The notes under the pieces are model-generated. The model saw nothing but the letters and a program-made list of their open reading frames with translations, had not been told where the DNA came from and did not search any database. Shown here piece by piece: positions 20,681 through 23,039 of a stretch of DNA of 23,039 nt. The stretch is taken from IMG/VR virus record IMGVR_UViG_3300036846_000511, positions 1 to 23,039 of that record; one strand, written 5' to 3'. The translations under genes and the position numbers were made by a program. Within the stretch, counting starts at the first letter, position 1. Every line of letters starts with the position of its first letter. Source of the stretch: a virus.

Positions 20681-21626
20681 TCCTGCCTATCAGCAACTAG
20701 CGATCCCGCTCGAGGCCACGACGACCGCGCTCCTGATCCCTGAGGGCCTGGCATTTGAAGAATGGGTCCGCCTCGGTCACCAGCTCCGTCGCGCGGTCGA
20801 AGGCGCCATGTGGTGGCTCGGCGACTGGTGGGTTTACGGCGAACACCACTACGGCGACCGAGCCCGAGCCGTCGCCGAAGGCGAGATCGGCTTTAGCTTC
20901 GATACCTGCCGACAAGCCGGCCGAGTGGCTCGAGCATTCCCCGCAACGTGTCGCCGGCTACACGTTTCATGGTCGCACCACCAAGAAGTGGCCGGGCGAG
21001 ACGACGCCGACGAATTGCTCGACCTGGCCGAGGCCGAGGGTTGGTCCCGCGACAACTTGCGCGCCGTGGTACGTCGGCGGGCCACCGCTAAACGGCTCGG
21101 TATCGCCGCCCGCCAAGCGCCAGAGCTGGCTGCGCTAGGAAAGTTCCAGATCGTATACGCCGACCCGCCCTGGCAATACGAGGACGCCGAACCGTCGCGG
21201 GCCATCGAGAACAACTACCTGCCGTTGAGTCTCGGTGATATCGCCGACCTCGAGGTACCTGCGGCCGACGACGCCGTCTTGTTCCTGTGGGCGCCGTCTC
21301 CGAAACTGGCTGAGGCGGCCTGGGTCGTCGACTGCTGGGGTTTCGAGTACCGCACCTCCATGGTGTGGGTCAAAGACCAGATCGGCATGGGCTATTACGC
21401 CCGGCAACAACACGAGCATCTGCTGATCGCCAAATGCGGCGAGCTCCCGGTCCCCGAACCGCAGAACCGCCCGGAGTCCGTCGTTTACGCACCTCGCGGC
21501 GAGCACTCGGCCAAACCGGCCCAGTTCTACGACCTGATCGAACGCATGTACCCGGGCCTGTCATATGTGGAGCTGTTTGCCCGCTCCGCTCGGCCCGGCT
21601 GGACCGCTTGGGGGAACCAATGCTGA
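20667..21626 (+). CDS. MT-A70-family adenine-N6 DNA methyltransferase with ParB-like N-terminal region
   Basis: A 319-aa protein. The C-terminal half is MT-A70: FQIVYADPPWQY with catalytic DPPW at 166-169, then LPLSLGDIADLEVPAADDAVLFLWAP, MVWVKDQIGMGYYARQQHEHLLIA, and a terminal ELFARSARPGWTAWGNQ. It would transfer methyl from S-adenosylmethionine to adenine N6 in DNA, protecting the phage or marking it. The N-terminal half (about 28-140: WWLGDWWVYGEHHYG, CRRLHVSWSHHQEVAG, GWSRDNLRAVVRRR) resembles a ParB/Spo0J-like DNA-binding segment. No cognate restriction enzyme is evident, so it is probably an orphan methyltransferase. Confidence 0.9.
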   Translation: MTTNSPAYQQLAIPLEATTTALLIPEGLAFEEWVRLGHQLRRAVEGAMWWLGDWWVYGEHHYGDRARAVAEGEIGFSFDTCRQAGRVARAFPATCRRLHVSWSHHQEVAGRDDADELLDLAEAEGWSRDNLRAVVRRRATAKRLGIAARQAPELAALGKFQIVYADPPWQYEDAEPSRAIENNYLPLSLGDIADLEVPAADDAVLFLWAPSPKLAEAAWVVDCWGFEYRTSMVWVKDQIGMGYYARQQHEHLLIAKCGELPVPEPQNRPESVVYAPRGEHSAKPAQFYDLIERMYPGLSYVELFARSARPGWTAWGNQC

Positions 21627-22024
21627 GTGATGGCCGCCAACCCGGATTCGACCACGACTACCAGTTCGGCGCACAAGGCCAACTTCTCATCGACGGCCTC
21701 ATGGAAGGAATCCGCAACGGCTCAGTCCGGGTCGAGACGAAACGCAAGTCGATCCCCGATCTGCTGCTCTTCGTCGAAACCAGCCACGACCCCGGCCGTA
21801 CTGGCACCTACATCCCGTCAGGTCTGTCCGTGTCGACGGCCGATTACTGGGCGTTTGTCATTGCCGCCACCGGCATGGTGGTGTGGATCCCGTCCGCCCG
21901 GCTCCGCCGCGCTGTAGAACTGAAATATGGCACCTACAAGGATGCCGGCCAGAACGGGTCCTGTCCGACCCGCGGTTGGGTGATCCACCTCGCCGCCGTC
22001 ATGTCCGCCCGGTGCAACCCATGA
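21620..22024 (+). CDS. PD-(D/E)XK-like nuclease
   Basis: A 134-aa protein from ATG 21620, preceded by GGGGGA at four bases and overlapping the methyltransferase stop by 7 bases. Features: FDHDYQFGAQGQLLIDGLMEG, then VRVETKRKSIPDLLLFVETS with the VETK (E-x-K) catalytic-type core, and PSGLSVSTADYWAFVIAATGMVVWIPSARLRRAV. The pattern GAQGQ, E-x-K, SGxxxSxADYW and WIPxxxLR matches small phage nucleases of the PD-(D/E)XK superfamily. Possibly a resolvase or a recombination nuclease working with the RecT-like protein. Family inference from motif pattern only. Confidence 0.68.
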   Translation: MLSDGRQPGFDHDYQFGAQGQLLIDGLMEGIRNGSVRVETKRKSIPDLLLFVETSHDPGRTGTYIPSGLSVSTADYWAFVIAATGMVVWIPSARLRRAVELKYGTYKDAGQNGSCPTRGWVIHLAAVMSARCNP

Positions 22025-22167
22025 TCGCCGTGATAGCGGTGACCGCGGTCGGTCTGGTCGCCGTGGCCGTGATCGTCTGGGTGGAGTTCAAGGCCATCGA
22101 ACACCGGCTCAAAGTCCTCGAGGAGAAACCTCGTCGTACCGGACCTCCGATCTTCCCGCCCAGATGA
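22021..22167 (+). CDS. Small single-pass membrane protein, 48 aa
   Basis: ATGA overlap with the nuclease gene. The product MIAVIAVTAVGLVAVAVIVWVEF is one transmembrane segment at the extreme N-terminus, followed by a charged helix KAIEHRLKVLEEKPRR and a PPIFPPR tail. No family recognised. It may be a membrane anchor or an inhibitor of a host envelope process. ATGA also links it to the next gene. Confidence 0.55.
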   Translation: MIAVIAVTAVGLVAVAVIVWVEFKAIEHRLKVLEEKPRRTGPPIFPPR

Positions 22168-22430
22168 CCTCTGACCTGCCTGTTCCGGATAATCGGGCTT
22201 ATCAGCAGTGGACCCAGGAGCTGGTCGAGGAGTTCGTCGAGTACCTGTTTCATCGGCTCGGGCGGGGGGATCAGCTCGCTTTCGACGCCGAGAAACGGGA
22301 GATCGTTCACAAGCTGAACGACGACATGACGACGGTGAACGGCATCCGGGTATCGTCGATCTCCGTCAGGTTTGCCATAGCACCGTTGGTCACCATCACC
22401 TGGCCCTGGCCCGAACAGTCTGATGGCTAG
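22164..22430 (+). CDS. Hypothetical protein, 88 aa
   Basis: Starts at ATG 22164 in an ATGA overlap. The helical N-terminus (RAYQQWTQELVEEFVEYLFHRL) is followed by strands (REIVHKLNDDMTTVNGIRVSS, ISVRFAIAPLVTITWPW). A small alpha/beta protein with no recognised family. It overlaps the following gene by 8 bases, so it is embedded in the early operon. Confidence 0.55.
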   Translation: MTSDLPVPDNRAYQQWTQELVEEFVEYLFHRLGRGDQLAFDAEKREIVHKLNDDMTTVNGIRVSSISVRFAIAPLVTITWPWPEQSDG

Positions 22431-22626
22431 TCCCGATAACCCCGGATATCGGGAACGGGTGGGACGGTGGCTCAGCCGCCTGTACCGGCGTGGCTACTAC
22501 GACGGTGCCGACCCGCTCGGCTGCCGGAACATTGAGGACGAGGAGATCGTCGAGCTGCCCGACCGGATCACCACGTCGGCGCCGTTCACCGTCTGGCTGG
22601 ACGAGCATGATCCTGACGGCCGGTAA
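22423..22626 (+). CDS. Hypothetical protein, 67 aa
   Basis: ATG 22423 overlaps the preceding gene by 8 bases. The product begins MASPDNPGYRERVGRWLSRLYRR and continues GYYDGADPLGCRNIEDEEIVEL, PDRITTSAPFTVWLDEHDPDGR: a basic helix followed by an acidic beta-rich half. No family recognised. The last gene of the early operon before the HNH gene. Confidence 0.5.
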   Translation: MASPDNPGYRERVGRWLSRLYRRGYYDGADPLGCRNIEDEEIVELPDRITTSAPFTVWLDEHDPDGR

Positions 22627-22633
22627 CCGGTCC

Positions 22634-22645
22634 TACCCTTGTGCT
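22634..22645 (+). promoter_or_regulatory. Possible leaderless promoter -10 for the HNH gene
   Basis: TACCCT (22634-22639; TANNNT) is followed by six bases and then ATG 22646, which has no Shine-Dalgarno. No good -35 is visible. Suggests leaderless expression that would also drive the terminase genes if the ends are joined. Confidence 0.35.
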
Positions 22646-22936
22646 ATGCCTGCCGCTGACCCCCGCCTGACCACGGTGGCGTGGCGTCGTCTCAGGTTGC
22701 TGGTGCTGGACCGTGACCACCATGTGTGCCAGGTGCGTGGGCCCATGTGTACCAGGGTGGCTACCTGTGTGGATCACATCGTGGCTCGAATAGACGGGGG
22801 TGACATGTGGCAGCCGGTCAACCTGCGGGCCGCCTGCCAGGCGTGCAACAGTCGGGGTGGTGCCGACCGGACGAACGCTCGCCGGCGGGGGTTCGTGTAC
22901 CGGGTGGGGGTGGCCGACTACGAGTCTCGCTTCTGA
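22646..22936 (+). CDS. HNH endonuclease, packaging-associated type
   Basis: A 96-aa protein with VLDRDHHVC at 20-28 and the HNH core CVDHIVARIDGGDMWQPVNL (D43, H44, N59), then CQACN (64-68). In many cos phages a small HNH protein encoded next to the terminase works with it in cleaving cos. Here it is the last gene at the right end, and the terminase genes are the first at the left end, which fits that arrangement if the ends join. ATG 22646 has no ribosome binding site and may be leaderless. Confidence 0.88.
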   Translation: MPAADPRLTTVAWRRLRLLVLDRDHHVCQVRGPMCTRVATCVDHIVARIDGGDMWQPVNLRAACQACNSRGGADRTNARRRGFVYRVGVADYESRF

Positions 22937-22979
22937 TGACCCGGGGGGGTGGCGATGCTGGCTGGTAGAGCAGTTCTCC

Positions 22980-23017
22980 AAATTTCCCAAAATTCTAAAA
23001 AAAAATTGCGATTTTTT
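22980..23017. repeat. AT-rich segment with A-tract/T-tract inverted repeat
   Basis: The most AT-rich stretch of the window: AAATTTCCCAAAATTCT then a run of nine A (22997-23005). An inverted repeat AAAAAAT (23000-23006) and ATTTTTT (23011-23017) surrounds TGCG. Directly follows the HNH gene and precedes the terminase if ends are joined. Candidate cos/terminase-binding site, bent DNA, or terminator with T-run. Confidence 0.45.
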
Positions 23018-23039
23018 GGTGGGCTGGAGGTCGGAGCAC

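Noticed and set aside
1-23039. CRISPR arrays, tRNA genes, insertion sequences
   Set aside because: No regularly spaced direct repeats, no cloverleaf-like segments and no transposase motifs were seen on either strand.

Overview
The window reads as a nearly or fully complete genome of a small tailed phage with siphovirus-type morphology, probably infecting a high-GC Gram-positive (actinobacterial) host. The evidence is high GC with strong GC bias at third codon positions, frequent GTG starts, very tight ATGA/TGATG gene coupling, apparently leaderless promoters, and one collinear set of packaging, head, tail and lysis genes. The right end (HNH endonuclease, then a short AT-rich non-coding stretch) and the left end (small then large terminase) fit together as the usual HNH-TerS-TerL/cos neighbourhood. 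The 23,039 bases could therefore be one whole molecule, linear with cos ends or a circularised assembly. This is an inference that needs read mapping.

Layout: 1-3.6 kb, terminase small and large subunits, portal, prohead protease. 3.7-5.0 kb, HK97-type major capsid protein with an N-terminal scaffold-like region. 5.0-6.7 kb, three successive genes that share a divergent N-terminal module of about 50 residues and carry different C-terminal beta domains (one LamG/ConA-like, two IPT/TIG Ig-like); they are candidate virion decoration proteins. 6.7-9.05 kb, head-tail connector, tail terminator, major tail protein and HK97-gp10-like protein, interrupted by an HNH endonuclease on the opposite strand. 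A second small HNH-like gene follows at 9.04 kb. 9.35-9.78 kb, tail assembly chaperone with a textbook -1 frameshift signal (U UUU UUA plus a 7-bp stem). 9.8-15.7 kb, tape measure, small fibre-like protein, a distal tail protein with an N-terminal beta-domain, and a baseplate-hub protein with an N-terminal beta-propeller; the last two share a repeated linker motif. 15.7-16.9 kb, lysis cassette: amidase endolysin, two-TM holin candidate and small proteins.

16.9-18.35 kb is a leftward cassette: a leaderless 75-aa protein, an XRE repressor, a GNAT/Mom-like protein and a small membrane protein. It diverges from a rightward early operon across a regulatory region with nested dyads centred on 18422. 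The rightward operon (18.44-22.6 kb) encodes a BldC/MerR-like HTH protein, a RecT/Bet-like annealing protein with a C-terminal Cys/His motif, an MT-A70 adenine methyltransferase, a PD-(D/E)XK-like nuclease and several very small proteins. Two large GC-rich hairpins punctuate it.

I see no integrase, DNA polymerase, primase, helicase, tRNA or CRISPR array. The phage would depend on host replication, and although it has a repressor-type switch it has no visible means of integrating. The most interesting parts are the modular capsid-adjacent proteins, the beta-propeller hub, and the compact divergent leaderless switch driving a cassette with a possible DNA-modification enzyme.
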